From positions 98,314,141 to 98,378,140 of the forward strand of contig JAHLJT010002630.1 in assembly GCA_031308135.1 (NCBI GenBank): a stretch of 64,000 bases of DNA. The letters are read 5' to 3'. The notes beneath the pieces were generated by a model, which searched no databases, was not told the DNA's origin, and saw only the letters and a list, made by a program, of their open reading frames with translations. A program made the position numbers and the translations under genes. Shown here piece by piece: positions 1 through 11,640 of the stretch. Every line of letters starts with the position of its first letter. Position 1 is the stretch's first letter. The DNA is from Acheta domesticus (lineage: Eukaryota; Arthropoda; Insecta; Orthoptera; Gryllidae).

Positions 1-280
1 AATAACGAACATACGAAGATAACCAGATAACTATATAAAGTAGTGCTGAAAGAAACCGCATCACTTAAAAAAATGGGCATTCAGTAGTTTCCTAATCCAA
101 TATTCTCTTACAAATTGATAATATATTTTACGTAGACTATATGATGTTTCTGATTCCATTACCTTGATAACTCATTCGATTTTTGCAAATCAGGTGGTAA
201 ATTTTCGGGATTATATTGCAGATTACAACTGTGAGCGGGTTAATGCGATTTTTTAGCACTACTATATGCATGTATGTATG
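1..280. other. AT-rich sequence, nothing recognised
   Basis: This AT-rich stretch shows no convincing reading frame, tandem repeat or terminal repeat. It ends where the repeat at 281-593 begins. Confidence 0.5.
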
Positions 281-593
281 TCAACGACCCCCATCTCGAT
301 CAGGTTTTTGTCCAGTTTCCCTGATCCATTGAGCAAATGCTCAGATGGCCCCTTGTTTTGCTTCTGGACGTAAATGTAGCTTCACTGTGCGCACGTTTTG
401 TTGAGCACTCCTTTTGCTTGTAGTTCATTTACCGTTGAAATTGATTTTCTATAACTCGGGAAACAAACATTTTTCAAATATTTTTAATTTTTCTAAAATT
501 ATTATTTTCTAAATTCATTTTTTCGTTTGTTTTTTTTTATTCTGGCCCTCAAGAAAATGTGCGCAGAAAAATTTCTTTCCCCACACGTCATAT
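281..593 (-). repeat. Dispersed repeat, inverted partner of 13594-13898
   Basis: Read on the minus strand, this segment matches 13594-13898 over about 300 bases with few differences (by eye above 90% identity). The similarity stops at base 593, where the DDE element starts. On its minus strand the copy has a TGA stop in the frame that stays open in the other copy, so it cannot encode the same peptide. It is either a piece of an unrecognised mobile element or a duplicated exon. Confidence 0.75.
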
Positions 594-606
594 GAGCCAT
601 TCCATG

Positions 607-1001
607 GTTACGTACGTTACATCCGTACAGTATATAATTCCTTGTAACTTCCACAAAATTCAAATAGAATTATTTTAGAATGCTACAAAATATAGAACTG
701 GAGATGCCCTAACAGGATATTAGTACATTTGATTCAGAAGTGAAAAAAGTAACAAGCTACTTTGTTTCAAATGAGTGTTGCGTACGTTACAGAATTTGGA
801 CATGGCACATCGTGAGATCTGCCTTAAATAGAAATCTCTGTGAATCCTTTACCGTAAGATTTTTGATGTATTTTTTTATATGTAGCTAGAATCATGATTA
901 TAAAATTGGTACCAACACATTTTAATGAAAACCTTTATTTTTACCAAAAAACATAATTTTGTGGTGTTACGTATGTTACAGCACATTGTTACGTACGTTA
1001 C
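607..1001 (+). promoter_or_regulatory. Left cluster of sub-terminal repeats
   Basis: Four 14-mers occur at 607-620, 777-790, 966-979 and 988-1001. Two are exactly GTTACGTACGTTAC and two differ by one base. The core ACGTACGT is self-complementary, but the copies share one orientation because of their flanks. Clusters like this beside terminal repeats commonly act as transposase binding sites, and that role is inferred here. Confidence 0.55.
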
Positions 1002-1091
1002 ATTGTGCCAAATAGTCAAAAAAAATATATCTTACATTTCCTATAACTTAATTTAAACATGAATTTACATTTTAATTAACATTTAAAAGTA

Positions 1092-2902
1092 TTATTTTAC
1101 TCCTTTTCTTTTGTAATTGTTTGTTTTAAACATAGTGCAAGAAATCTTTTGGGAAGAACTTGTAGGTGCAGCAAGGATGCTTGTATCACTTTCTGATTTA
1201 AAGAAGTGTTTGGAATGTAGTCTCTGGACTGCCTGCACATTTTGCCACCTTCTATTAAGAAGATCTTTCGATGCAGTAATTTCATCTGATGTCAGTAGAA
1301 GAGCTGTAATGCTTGTACTCACTTTCTGCAAACACTTGCAAAATTCAGAAGCTGACGTAACTTTCACTCTTCTTGACCGAATCTCATTCCACACCAGTCG
1401 TTTGGAAAGTCCTCCTATTCCGTCGACAGCACCCTTTCCATGGGAAGTGGCAAAAAATACCCACTCTCCTTCATCTATTTGAAAATCATTTTTCAAGAAG
1501 CAAAGGTTAGAAAGAGTATATTTATTTTTGAATTGAGCTGCACAGCCGTCAGAAAAAACTGTCAGGTTATCCAGAGCGGGAAATTCTTTCTTCAATTCAA
1601 AATTATCTTTTTCATTGAAGCCCATACACAAAATTTATCATGAGTTGTCACATCACTAACAACTACAAATGAGCGAGTGCAATTGTCCGTTAACCAGGCA
1701 CAACAGGTGAATAGACTAATCTGGTCGTGGTTCCAGTGAGCTACTTGGATTTCATCGTGGGATATAACGCTGAAATTTTCCGCATAATCCACCTGAATTA
1801 CTGCTTGATTCAGACCAATGGCTTGCTTCCTTTTCTGAAAGTATTGGGATTGAACTTTCCTAACAAAGGAGTGGATTTTAAATAGGGCTAACTGGGTCTG
1901 GAGCTCATTAACTGCATCCTCAACCGTCCCTTCAATATCTATAAGTTTAGGTCGGCCATCAGTATCTTTCCACTGCTTCCATATTAATGTTTCATACAAG
2001 CGACTATCATCAACAGAGAGCATAGTGTCGACTCTTTTACAATTATTGCAGTTTTCAGTCATACATTTCTCACTTTCTACACTGCAACATATCATAGCCA
2101 GCAATTCAGTACTATTTACAGGAAAATCAGTTTTTAATCTGCATTGTAGAGATTCAACAATAAAATTGAAGTTTGCGTGGTACCTACAGACACACACATT
2201 GTGGGGCATTTGAGAGGAAAGATGAACATGTGGTCGAAGTTCATAAAATTTTGATAATTTTATCTTGACCTCGGGATTCTCTTCCTGAAAAAAGTGATAT
2301 GCTTCTTTTACTGACATAATCATAGCCTTTTGATCATAATCATAGCCCATGGCCTTTTGAACAAGTTTTCGTTTTCCAGAAGTATGATCTCTTATTGATT
2401 TTGTGTCCCTTAGTCCCGGTGCTTGTCGACTCACATCATCACGATTGAAAAATTGTTCCACTGTAAGTTTATCCATTTCGGATATTCTATGAATTACTTT
2501 ATTTTTTCTATCAAATTGAGTTATTAACTCTTTTGGAAAGATGTCGCTTACTATTTTCTTAACAACTGCTGTCTTTTTTCTCGGACTATTTGGCAAACTC
2601 CTTTTTACTCTACTCACAGCTTTTCCAAATGATTGCGGAATTTTATAACTTCCTCTACCATTCGTTTCCGATAGATTATTCTTCTTGTTTTCTTCCTTTT
2701 TCTTTTTCCTCCATTCTCTCACCCTATTTGCATTCTGAAGGCGTTTCAATTTCAACTTCTTTTTATCATTTTTCAGAATTTGTTTTTCATTTTCTCTATT
2801 CTTTTTCGATCTCTCTCTTTCCTTTTCTAAATGGGCTTGTAACGCTTCTTTATTTTGCTTTATCTTCTCCCTCCATCTCCTTACTCTTTCCGTAGAACTC
2901 AT
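1092..2902 (-). pseudogene. DDE/RNase H-fold transposase-like gene, one frameshift
   Basis: The minus strand codes about 600 residues in two overlapping frames: 436 codons from ATG at 2902, then 179 codons down to 1092. The N-terminal ~90 residues are extremely rich in Lys, Arg and Glu and probably form a basic, partly coiled-coil DNA-binding region. Later come clustered Cys and His residues around 235-295, then VDYAENFSV, a likely first catalytic Asp. After the frame change come TVFSDGCAAQFKN, a likely second Asp, and SHGKGAVDGIGG. Families with this SDGCAAQFKN signature are widespread in invertebrate genomes and look like RNase H-fold transposases. The frames cross near 1600-1630, where one small indel would rejoin them, so this copy is probably inactive. 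Flanking TIRs and sub-terminal repeats support a transposon origin. Confidence 0.7.
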
Positions 2903-3103
2903 TCCTGTGAGAAAAATTGGAAATATTAAATTCTCATTAATCTGATAAAAATGGTATTCAGCGATGTAATCGTAATAGAAACAAAAGATATTCTGTATCT
3001 GTCAGTCGTAATTAATCTTCCCAAGTATCACAATACTTGATTTTTATAAATTAATCTCAATACCACCAATGTACATGAACATCAGAGAATCACTATATTA
3101 AGC

Positions 3104-3286
3104 GTTACGTACGTTACACATTTTAATTGCATATTTTTCTTCCGAAGAAATGATTATCTGAATAAAAACAGGTTTTGTGAGAGGTAGTTCACAAACATAA
3201 CCTTACTTTCACGAGATACAGATGTATTCCTTCAAATCGTTTTATCTACAACACAACTTTTTCATATTTTCTGTTACGTACGTTAC
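3104..3286 (+). promoter_or_regulatory. Right cluster of sub-terminal repeats
   Basis: Two exact copies of GTTACGTACGTTAC lie at 3104-3117 and 3273-3286, between the transposase start and the right terminus. They have the same orientation as the left cluster. They are probable transposase binding sites by analogy with other DNA transposons. Confidence 0.5.
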
Positions 3287-3644
3287 ATGAGTACAATGCA
3301 ATTTAAATAAGTATATTTAATGTCACTTACCCAATGAAACAAGTTGTTATTCTGGTATTTCGTAAACAAAACTCAACAGTAAACAGCGAAGTTGATAGCA
3401 CTTCTCTAGACACAACTGTTTGAACAATGTGACGAACTTCAATACACCTTCTTCAAAGACAAGTCACCAACATTAGATAAAGAGAATTTCAAATGTTCAT
3501 AGCATGAAATAATTACGTTAAAGGAACTTTTTGAATCATAAACAACAAAGCACAGGTATTAAAGAAGTTATTAAAACTAAAGTAAACATCATTGATTGAA
3601 ATTTTAAAATTGTGATCAATGTCTACTTTCTCGTGGAATGGCCC

Positions 3645-4560
3645 ATATATATGTATTACTGGTTTGTATAAATTATTGGTTCATTTAAATGCTAAATTAA
3701 CTGGTGAAATGTTTAATAATTACAATATTTCTTACTTTCTCAGAACGAAACAAATGTCAGTTACAACGTTGTTCGGTTAGAACCTATTCTTCAACTAATC
3801 TTTTTAGTAAAAAATCTAATACATCATGAGTCAGAGATGTTTGGACTTTATATTATTTTAAATCATCATTACACGATGCAGGTGTACAATTACAGGGACG
3901 CCATTGAGTAAGAGACAGTTACGAAGCATAAGAGATAAGAGGTATTACTCATTCTAATGACTGAAACCGAGATAAAGAATTTGATTTGAATGAATCTAGT
4001 TTATTCATTTTCGTTTCAGTTCTATTTGTTTTTGAAAAAAATGTTTGAAAAGTGTAATGAAAATAAAATTCCCAACAAAAATCCCTAAAAACTTTTCTCC
4101 CCAAAAATTTCAGTAAAGGCAAAAAAACAACAACAAAAAAACAAACAAAAACAACTACACCAAATTTAGTCATAAAATCCCCAACCTGGCAACATAGGGA
4201 GGCGTTGCTTTTAGAGGGCACGGCCAAGTGAGTGGTACGCCACGCCATTTGAGCTTGCGAAGCTAACGACTCACGAGAAACTTGAGACACGAAAAAACAG
4301 ACGTGGAAAGAATGGGAGAGGAAAATTGGGAGGGACGAAGAAAGATCAAAAGACAAAAAGGAAAGAGGTAAATAAAAAAGAAAACTAGAAAAGATGAAAA
4401 AAAACGAAAAATAAAGGAAAATAATGAAAATGAAACAAAGATTCACGAGAGCAAACGAAAGGAAAAACTAGAAACACAGAGAAAATTAGAAGTGAGAGAA
4501 ATAATAACGGGAGAGAAATAAAGGAATTAAAAAAGAGGGAAAAAGTAAGAGAAAAAGTAC
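3645..4560. other. AT-rich intergenic sequence
   Basis: AT-rich DNA with A-runs around 4110-4150 and no supported gene. A minus-strand frame at 3949-4446 is made of low-complexity Phe/Ser runs from an A/G-rich strand and is not considered coding. Confidence 0.5.
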
Positions 4561-5120
4561 GAAAGAGAGCGAGAAAGAAAAAATACGGAAGAGAGCGAGC
4601 GAGAGGAGTGTACTAATGAGAGGGCGAGAGAAAGTACACAAGCGAGAGAATCCACGAGATAAGTTGAAAGAGAGAGAGAGAGAGAGAGAGAAAAGAAGCG
4701 GTAAAGAAACTATTAAAGACGGCGAGAAATTACGAAAGAGTGAGTGAGAGAGAGAGAAAGTACGAAAGAACGAGAGAGAAAAAGTACGAAAGAGCGAGAC
4801 AGAGAAACTTCGTACTTTAGTAGTACGAAAATACGAAAGAGAGAGGAGGAAAGAGAAACTTTGAAAGAGAGAGAAAGCACGAGAAAATTTGAGAGAGAGA
4901 GAGTGTATAAAAGAAGCGGGAAGGGCAATATTAATGAGAGAGCGAGATATTACGAAAGAGTAAGAGAGAGAGAGAGAGAGAGAGAGTACAAACGTACGAG
5001 AGGGAGAAGGTTCGAAAGAGCGAGTCAGAGAAACTTCGTACTTTAGTAGTGCGAAAGCACGAAAGAGAGTAGAGGAAAGAAAAGTACGAAAGAGAGAAAA
5101 CACTCGAGACAATTTGAGAG
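4560..5120. repeat. GA-rich low-complexity tract
   Basis: Imperfect GAGA microsatellite mixed with repeated words such as ACGAAAGAGCGAGA and GTACGAAAGAGAG. Two related sub-blocks near 4799-4860 and 5020-5090 share CGTACTTTAGTAGT, indicating local duplication. Long frames on both strands here are products of the repeat. Confidence 0.85.
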
Positions 5121-5147
5121 AGAGAGAGTAAAACAAAGAAATAATAA

Positions 5148-5310
5148 AGACAACACGGATTCTGGCTACACAACGAGTTAAGAGTATTTGTTTTTCGAAT
5201 TTTAGCAACAATTTTCTCCACTTTTTCGTTACCAGCCCCGGATATAAGATTATTTCTAGCGAAAATTCGCCGTTTTCCGGCGCACGATAACATAACTTTC
5301 TCTTCTTACG
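5148..5310 (+). repeat. Repeat fragment shared with 8092-8245
   Basis: The same order of sequence blocks occurs here and at 8092-8245: GGATTCTG, a T-run, TTTTAGCAAC, CCACTTTTTCGTTA, then CATAACTTTC. It is a diverged copy of the end of the family J repeat. Confidence 0.6.
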
Positions 5311-5339
5311 GAGCATTCGTAAGGCGAGAAAGTAAGAAG

Positions 5340-5650
5340 AAAGTCGGGACGAAACGGAAAGGAGAGCAGAGCGAGCGGTGGCCAGCGCCGCCATCTGCCC
5401 CGTCGCGGCGCGTGGCACGGATAGGCGAAGCGATGCGGAGCGCTGAATGGGCGTGGGGGCTATTAATAGGGCCAAAGGGGGGAGGAGGGGGAGGGAGATC
5501 AAAGGCGTTGGCGGGCGCAGCCGCGGGCGATCAACCGCCCATTCACGCCCTCGCCCCTCTCCCCTCCCCCCTCCCCTCCCGCGAGCCACTCGCCTGCCCC
5601 CCCCCGCTCCGTTCCTTCCCCGAAGAGAGCGCCTGAAGACCGAAGGTGTA
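5340..5650. other. GC-rich, CpG-rich patch
   Basis: About 300 bases of strongly GC- and CpG-rich DNA inside AT-rich surroundings. Several frames are open on both strands, none with a recognised domain or clear splice boundaries. It could be a promoter or CpG-island remnant or an exon, and I cannot decide from sequence alone. Confidence 0.35.
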
Positions 5651-5752
5651 GGCGCCACGCGCCAAACAACAGAATTCTTAATATTACTCGCGCAAGTTTT
5701 CTTGATACACGAGCTTCCTAGTTCTCAGCCAGCGCTGAATAGCAGAGATACT

Positions 5753-6008
5753 TATACTGCGATTTTTCTAAGAGCGACCCTCAAGGCCACTCAAATCCCA
5801 TTCGCGATGGAATATGTCCCAGCATTTCGTGTCTTTTCTCGGTCTTGCCGGTAGAAGTCGCATCATCGCAAGCACTGCTTCATACGGTCGCGATCGTGCG
5901 AAATCTAGCGGAACGACTGAGAAAGACGCGAAATGCCGTGACATATTCCATCGCGAAGATGGGATTTGAGTGGCCTTTGAGGGTCGCTCTTAGAAAAATC
6001 GCAGTATA
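5753..6008. mobile_element. Palindromic MITE, family B
   Basis: The element begins TATACTGCGATTTTTCTA and ends with the reverse complement. The arms are complementary nearly to the middle, so the whole ~256 bp folds back on itself. Both arms carry GATGGAATATGTC-type blocks. Family B has about ten copies in this window. Confidence 0.85.
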
Positions 6009-6208
6009 GGCTCGACTCGGTTCGGCATGTACGAATTTACAATGCCGGCAACAACAACCTCGTACTTTCAAAACAACCTTAGCATTTCTCGTGGAACGCT
6101 GGGGCGGGTTAAGTTCATGTCCACAGTTGGTACGCCTTTTGCGGTGACGTAGCCAGAGCTCTCCTCTCCTCGCAACTCCCGCTGTAGAATGTCAAGAAAA
6201 CATGCCCG

Positions 6209-6779
6209 TATAGTACAGACGACCCCTGATTATAGTATAGTGCGTGTAGTACTGACGACCCCAGTTTTAGTGAATTTCTGTGAACTAACGTTTTTGGTTC
6301 ACTTTATCAGAGGTTGATCCGATGATGTCAAAATTAAATGGAATTTCTCCACAATGATTGATTTTATTAATACATCGCAACATTCATTAACAGCACAAAA
6401 TGAAAGTTTCAATATATTTGTACGTAAAAAATAAATTATTTTGAATTGTTTGCTTCGTACATTTTTCATTAGATCCTTCTCCAGAGTTCGTGTTCTCTCC
6501 ATACTTGATTCTGTATTGTCCTCTGTTCCTAAGTATCATAATGTAGTCGTGACAACTTTCAATGCCTCTTGCGCAATTAGAACACTATCCCACTCATAGA
6601 AGGGCCTTTTAATCGCCTAATAACTTAATTTCCAAGACTTATTTCCTATGTTCACTATAGCCGAGGTTCAGGTTCACTACAACCGAATCTTCTTAGACTT
6701 ACATGTAATGCAAGTGACAGGGGACCAGTGTCTTAAGTTCACTATAACCGAAGGTTCACTATAACAGGAGTCGACTATA
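6209..6779. mobile_element. Possible degenerate DNA-transposon remnant
   Basis: The left edge contains TATAGTACAGACGACCCCTG. The right edge, reverse-complemented, contains TATAGTCGACTCCTG followed by TTATAGTGAACC. GGTTCACTATAACC-type words recur near the right end. This resembles pogo/Tigger-type ends but is too decayed for a firm call. A small minus-strand frame at 6299-6502 has no recognised content. Confidence 0.3.
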
Positions 6780-7008
6780 CATTCAGGCCATATCTCTCCG
6801 GTCTTTTCTTCTCCCACAGTTGAACAATTTGTATTACTTTTCATTTAATTTTTATTTCATGTTGCTAGAGGTTGGAAGATATTTTTAAGGATATGTCTTA
6901 AGAGTCAAATTTTGGCTTTAAAATGATATACAGATATATATCATTTTAGATAGATACTTGTAACGATTCAGGAGTATTAAACACGTGTGATTAGATTTTA
7001 AAACTAGT

Positions 7009-8000
7009 GGTGCTACAGAATGGCACAGACTTTCCCGTATTAGTTTTCTGTTTCCTTTGGACTCCGCTAGCTCTTCGGACTTCCCAATACTCTTGAGAGT
7101 TTCCATCCATCGCCGCCAAAACTACATATTTTTTGACATTTTCTTAATTTTTCCGTTTCTTAATAGTAGAACAAAATATTATTTCAAGAATATTAAAAAA
7201 GTAAAACCTTGTCCTAAATGGCAATTTTCGCTGAAAAATTTGGAGCCGTTTTCAAGAAAATGGCGTTTACGCGCTACTGTAAATGCGAAATTTGAAGCTT
7301 TCACAGACATTTTTTGAGTTTGCGAAAAACTTCATTGAAAGTCATTTCAAGCACTTACACACACAAATTCAATAGTGTTTACAAATTGCTGGAAATTTGC
7401 ATTTTAACCGTATGAGACAACTTTCAAAACACATTTTTGTAATTAAATTTTTGTAAACAAAAAATACCCCAAAATGAACTTTACGCCATATTAAAGACTG
7501 CAATTAGCACTATCTATTCGAAAAGTTTGAACAAAAAAATTGAAGCTATTTTTGAAATAATGGGGTTTGAGCGTTTCAGAAAATGCGGAATTTTGAGCTA
7601 GTTTTCACATAAAACTATTCAATATTCGAAAAACTTTATTTGGCATTATATAAACCACATATATTCATTAATATAATAATGTGAAGAAATCGTAGCTGAT
7701 GTAAATATTAATGACGTGAGAGACAAGTCAAAAAAATTACATTTTTGTATTTTTTGAAAAAGCAAAGGAATAGAGGAGTATGGCGTTAATGTCATGTCAT
7801 AAAGCACATACCACACTATCCCTACAAAAAAGTTTAAAGAAAATATTGGAGCAGTTTTTGAGAAAATTTTCAAAATGTCTGAGGGTTTCAAGTAAAGTAC
7901 CTCAAAATTTTGAAGAAAGTTTTTCAAAATCGCAGCGCCTCGAGTGGAACCAGATCTACTGGGGAATATCCATTTTGGAAGAAATCGTACCAATGGTTTA
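7009..8000 (+). repeat. AT-rich dispersed repeat, family I (copy 1)
   Basis: It starts with GTGGTGCTACAGAATGGCA and continues with recurring blocks such as TTGGAGCCGTTTT, AAGAAAATGGCGTTTA and CAATAGTGTTTACAAAT. The same order is seen at 51765-52640 and, inverted, at 45080-45660. No frame is conserved among the copies, so it looks non-coding. Confidence 0.7.
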
Positions 8001-8292
8001 GGCGCTAGTGTTGTTCACAGACACCGGAGAGACAGACGGACAGACGGACGGATGGACGTTTCGCTTTCAATTGATTTTTCGGTATGGAGGACGCACAAAA
8101 CAGGGATTCTGACTACATCCCGTGTTAGGGTGTTTTTTTTTAATTTAGCAACTGGATTTATCCACTTTTTCGTTATCAGGGCCCGGAAAAGAATATTTTC
8201 TGCCGAAACTTCGCACTGTTTTCGCGCAGCATTACATAACTTTCCCTACACTACGTACATTACTCCGTATATACGTATGTACACTGGAAAGT
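8000..8292 (+). repeat. Microsatellite-bearing repeat, family J (copy 1)
   Basis: Begins TTTAGGCGCTAGTGTTGTTC, then a short GACGGACA run, then CGTTTCGCTTTCAATTGA, and ends with TTACTCCGTATATACGTATG followed by GGAAAGTAA. The same blocks appear inverted at 46795-47210 and in part at 23470-23635 and 45668-46490. In those copies the internal GACA/GACG run is greatly expanded. Confidence 0.65.
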
Positions 8293-8315
8293 AAAAATGG
8301 ATATTGGTATGTATA

Positions 8316-8851
8316 TCAGAGTCAACCCCAACACTCTGTGGCCGATCTCCGTGAATGTTGGCACTTCTACGTGTATGTGCACCCAAAAGGTTTACGTGCT
8401 GTTAATTCTATTGTAATTCCACTACATGGCGCTGTACAACAAACCTAAATATTCACGTCAAATGCAACCTGCAACACACTAGGCAGCATTTTGAATGTAT
8501 ATCGTTAAATAACTCCTAAACGAAGCGTTCTAGGGTATTAAAAACTAAAATTTTAAGGCTGAAGGCCTCAAAGAAACGTTTCTCACACCATAATCTAGAG
8601 GATGAGACCGTCATAAAAACATTCTATTACATTTTTGCTGGTCCGGCGCTTCTCCATATTTCCTCAACTGCTCAGACACGCAGAATCTGCTACTAAATGT
8701 GAATGAGAGGGACAGAGAGCGGCAGACACAGAGACAGACTGAGTCAGGGACAGAGAGCGACGGAGAGACAGAGAGAGAGTGAGAGAGGGGGGAAGGGAGA
8801 TGGAACGGGAAAGAAGGAGATGAAGGAACCACGTCTGCCGGGTTCCACTAA
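8316..8851 (+). mobile_element. Non-autonomous Helitron-like element, family F (copy 1)
   Basis: Starts TCAGAG preceded by A and ends CTAA followed by T, as expected of Helitron insertion between A and T. A short stem (GGAACC/GGTTCC) precedes the end by a few bases. The central GA-rich and GACAGAGA stretches are shared with 20442-20948 and 34127-34659. No Rep/helicase coding remains. Confidence 0.65.
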
Positions 8852-8852
8852 T

Positions 8853-8896
8853 AACAACAATAATAACAATAATAATAATAATAATAATAATAACGA
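8853..8896 (+). repeat. AAT microsatellite
   Basis: Run of AAT/ATA trinucleotides immediately after the Helitron end and before the LINE fragment. Confidence 0.9.
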
Positions 8897-8976
8897 AAAA
8901 CCAAAAAACTGCTTACAATGCATCATGTCGCCCACCCCCGAGCTGATGTACCCGACTTTATGTTTCACGTAAGGAA

Positions 8977-9990
8977 GGAGGAAGAGGCCTGAGACAAATT
9001 GAAGCCTCCTGGCACAATGCAATAACCGGGATGGGAAAGTATGTAGTCAGCCATCAAGATGAGCCACTAATGAGGCAGGTCATGAAATCTGACCGAAGAA
9101 TGGGAAACAGAGGCATTGTAAGTGTAGCAAGAAGCATTGCGAACAAGACTATGCAAGACAACCAGAATGACAGAGACACTGAACTTCTGATGCTACTTAA
9201 CATAAAATTTGAGACACAGAAAATGTTAAAGAAATCGTGGAGAGACAAACCACTCCACGGACAATGTCTAAAAGAATGGACAAGGTACAGATCAATAAAG
9301 ATTAATCATTTATGTGGCTTAAAAGGGGAAGAATGAAGCCAGAATCGGAAGCACTTGTAATAGCTGCCCAAGATCAGGCCTTGAGAACACGACATTATGA
9401 TAAAGCGGTTCTCAAAATTTCCCAAGATGATAAATGCCGCATTTGTCAGGAACACGTAGAAACCATTGATCATATTGTCTCAGCTTGTCCAATTCTAGCA
9501 AAGACCGAATATTTGAAAAGACACGTGTGTAGCTACCTCCACTGGCAGATCTGTACCGCCCTCGAAGTTCCAAACACATGCCCCAAGTGGTACGAACACT
9601 CAACGAAACCGGTGACGTCTGTTGGATTGTGTACGATATTGTACGACCAACAAATTCAAACTGATCGCACAATAGCAGCAAACAAACCGGATATAGTCAT
9701 CCGGGATATGGAGAAAAAATCATGTTTACTTGTCGATGTTGCTGTACCTTGCGATCAAAACGTCGTTACCAAGGAGGCAGAGAAACGTCTTAAATACAAG
9801 AGTTTGGAAATCGAGGTCAGCCGAATGTGGGGCGTAAAAACACAGGTCGTACCGATTGTTATCGGAGCTCTGGGATTTGTTCAAAAATTTGAGTAAGAAC
9901 TTGTCTAAACTCCCCGATGTTTCAAAAGACCGGGAAGTGCAAGAAATCGCTTTATTTGGAACAGTCCACATTTTGCGCAAAGTATTGTAG
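8977..9990 (+). pseudogene. 3' part of a LINE with restriction-like endonuclease
   Basis: Three plus-strand frames (from about 8977 to 9336, 9312 to 9896, and about 9880 to 9990) together give one C-terminal LINE protein broken by indels. A Cys/His knuckle appears as CRICQEHVETIDHIVSACP. The PD...D/E-K type nuclease motif follows as KPDIVIRDMEKKSCLLVDVA. The last frame gives ALFGTVHILRKVL and a stop. A restriction-like endonuclease after the RT is characteristic of the R2/R4/NeSL-type clades. The 5' RT part is missing here, though a related RT piece lies at 21390-22965. The copy is 5'-truncated and inactive. Confidence 0.75.
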
Positions 9991-10145
9991 AGGCACTGAC
10001 AGTCACCGGATCTGCTCCTTAGGTAGCTGGTTGCAACCTGGAGTAGATTTTATATTCAGCCGACTCATAACATCTTTAGTCGTGATGTAGTGGAATAATA
10101 ATAACAATAATAATAATAATAATAATAATAATATCATCATCATCA
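9991..10145 (+). repeat. LINE 3' UTR with AAT tail
   Basis: Non-coding sequence after the last LINE frame, ending in AATAAT... and ATC repeats at 10096-10145. Trinucleotide tails of this kind are common at LINE 3' ends. Confidence 0.6.
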
Positions 10146-10320
10146 TCCAATCACCACATAATTGATAATTCAAGGCTAACAACCTTGTCTTAACCAAGGG
10201 ATACAGCCGAAAGGTTGATCGCCATAATTACACACGTTGATTTCTCCAGGATAGAATAAGACAGAGCCTCGGATAAGAGAAATGTGTTAATGTGTTGTGT
10301 GGACGGTTGTGGCCCTTACG

Positions 10321-10374
<54 letters not shown>
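10321..10374 (+). repeat. AAT microsatellite
   Basis: About 17 uninterrupted AAT/ATA units. The flanks at 10146-10320 and 10375-10480 show no gene. Confidence 0.95.
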
Positions 10375-10489
10375 TGTACACATATACATACATAATATTG
10401 TATAATAAAAACAGTACAAACTAGAAAAACTACGTAATCTTCGATTACATAAAGATTTCAAAGATTATTTCTTACGTCAGGGCATGAAA

Positions 10490-11225
10490 GCAGTATGCGC
10501 TCGAGGAACCAGGGAGACGGGGCCGAATAAACAGCCATTCCGTTGCGCCCAGCGCCCCGGACCGCCGCGCCGGAGACCAGACGCGGGCGCTGACACGCTG
10601 TCAAACACACGCGTCCTCCCTGACACATGCGTATACATCTTCGGATGCACGACTTCATCGGCGAGGATATGTGCCCATGACGGCCGCCGACAAGCTTGAG
10701 TTTTTCGATTTTGAATTTAGGAAACAAGCACCATCAAAGTGGAAAAGGTTTATGTTGTATAGCAAATGAAACAATACTAGGAGGTCTGCAATAACAATTT
10801 ATTAATAACCAAAATTCCACAGAATAATCCGAAAACATAGCCAGGAGTCACAATATCCGGGAGATGTTTTATTAGCCGGGTCGTTATACAAATTACAAAT
10901 AGCCGTGATCCAAAGAATTACAAATAGGCGTGCCAGGTACAATCACTAAGTCAGGTAAACGTTCTACGAAAAGCGGCCGGTAACGGAATGCCGGGGCCCT
11001 CGCTCCATGGCTCCCGCGCGGTCTTGCCACCCCTTCGCCGGGGAGGGGTGGCGGCTTCGTGCCCCTCTGCTACAGGAGGAGGGGGGGCGCCTTCAACGCC
11101 TCGTTCACTCGACTGGGGCGGCGAGGCGTATATCGATTTTCGCTGCAGTGGCGGGCTTCTGAAGTGCCCGCACTGGCGGACACTACAGTTTACTTGCAAC
11201 TGGCTTAATGTTGTGTCTCGCATGC
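10490..11225. other. Two GC-rich patches, unassigned
   Basis: Patches at about 10500-10690 and 10985-11215 are GC-rich with short open frames on both strands, separated by AT-rich DNA with an isolated TTTATTAATAA. No domain, splice pattern or repeat partner was recognised. They lie beyond the stop codon of the host gene, so they are not part of its coding sequence as modelled. Confidence 0.3.
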
Positions 11226-11263
11226 ATCAATAGTAAATAAGTAAAAATTTATTTTATTTCACA

Positions 11264-11640
11264 TCAACTACTAAGGTTATTAGCGACAGACACATTAACA
11301 ATATATGCAACAATTTTTAATAATTTATATTTTTTTTTCTTAAATTTCATTGTACAAATTAATGACCTTAAAAAATTAAGAAATCGACTGCATTGTTCTT
11401 TGTAATTTAGCACTATTTTCATATCATTATTGACACCATGTCTCACCCGGTCAGCCTCAAACCTGGGGCACAGAAATAAATGGTTAATACTCATGGAAAC
11501 ATTACACACATTACACATAACAGACGAATTCCCGGTGATCAGGTGGGCATGTGTGAGCTTGGTGTGACTTATTCTTCATCTAGATAACACAATCTGGTCA
11601 GCTCTGCAGAAGGATGTGTGGCATCAATAGTAGTTTATGC
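11264..11640 (-). pseudogene. C-terminal relic of a Jockey/CR1-type LINE
   Basis: The minus strand gives HTKLTHAHLITGNSS, then CNVCNVSMSINHLFLCPRF. This matches the usual end of Jockey/CR1-group LINE ORF2 proteins: a short Thr/His-rich segment followed by a C-x2-C...H...C knuckle. A frame break lies near 11570. Only the extreme 3' coding end survives. Confidence 0.6.

Larger units (their letters stand above)
594..3644. mobile_element. DDE DNA transposon with 13-bp TIRs and sub-terminal repeats
   Basis: The left end at 594-606 reads GAGCCATTCCATG and the right end at 3632-3644, reverse-complemented, reads GGGCCATTCCACG (11 of 13 identical). ATAT flanks both ends (590-593 and 3645-3648), a plausible target duplication, though in AT-rich DNA it could be chance. 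Inside are six same-strand copies of GTTACGTACGTTAC or a one-base variant: four beyond the transposase 3' end and two before its start. The element carries one transposase on the minus strand. The superfamily is not certain to me. The DNA between the gene and the right end (2903-3632) is AT-rich with no other frame. Confidence 0.65.

Noticed and set aside
4486..5658. A 390-codon minus-strand frame
   Set aside because: It joins a GC-rich patch, a transposon fragment and a GA-rich tract, and its Phe/Ser/Leu composition comes from the repeat.
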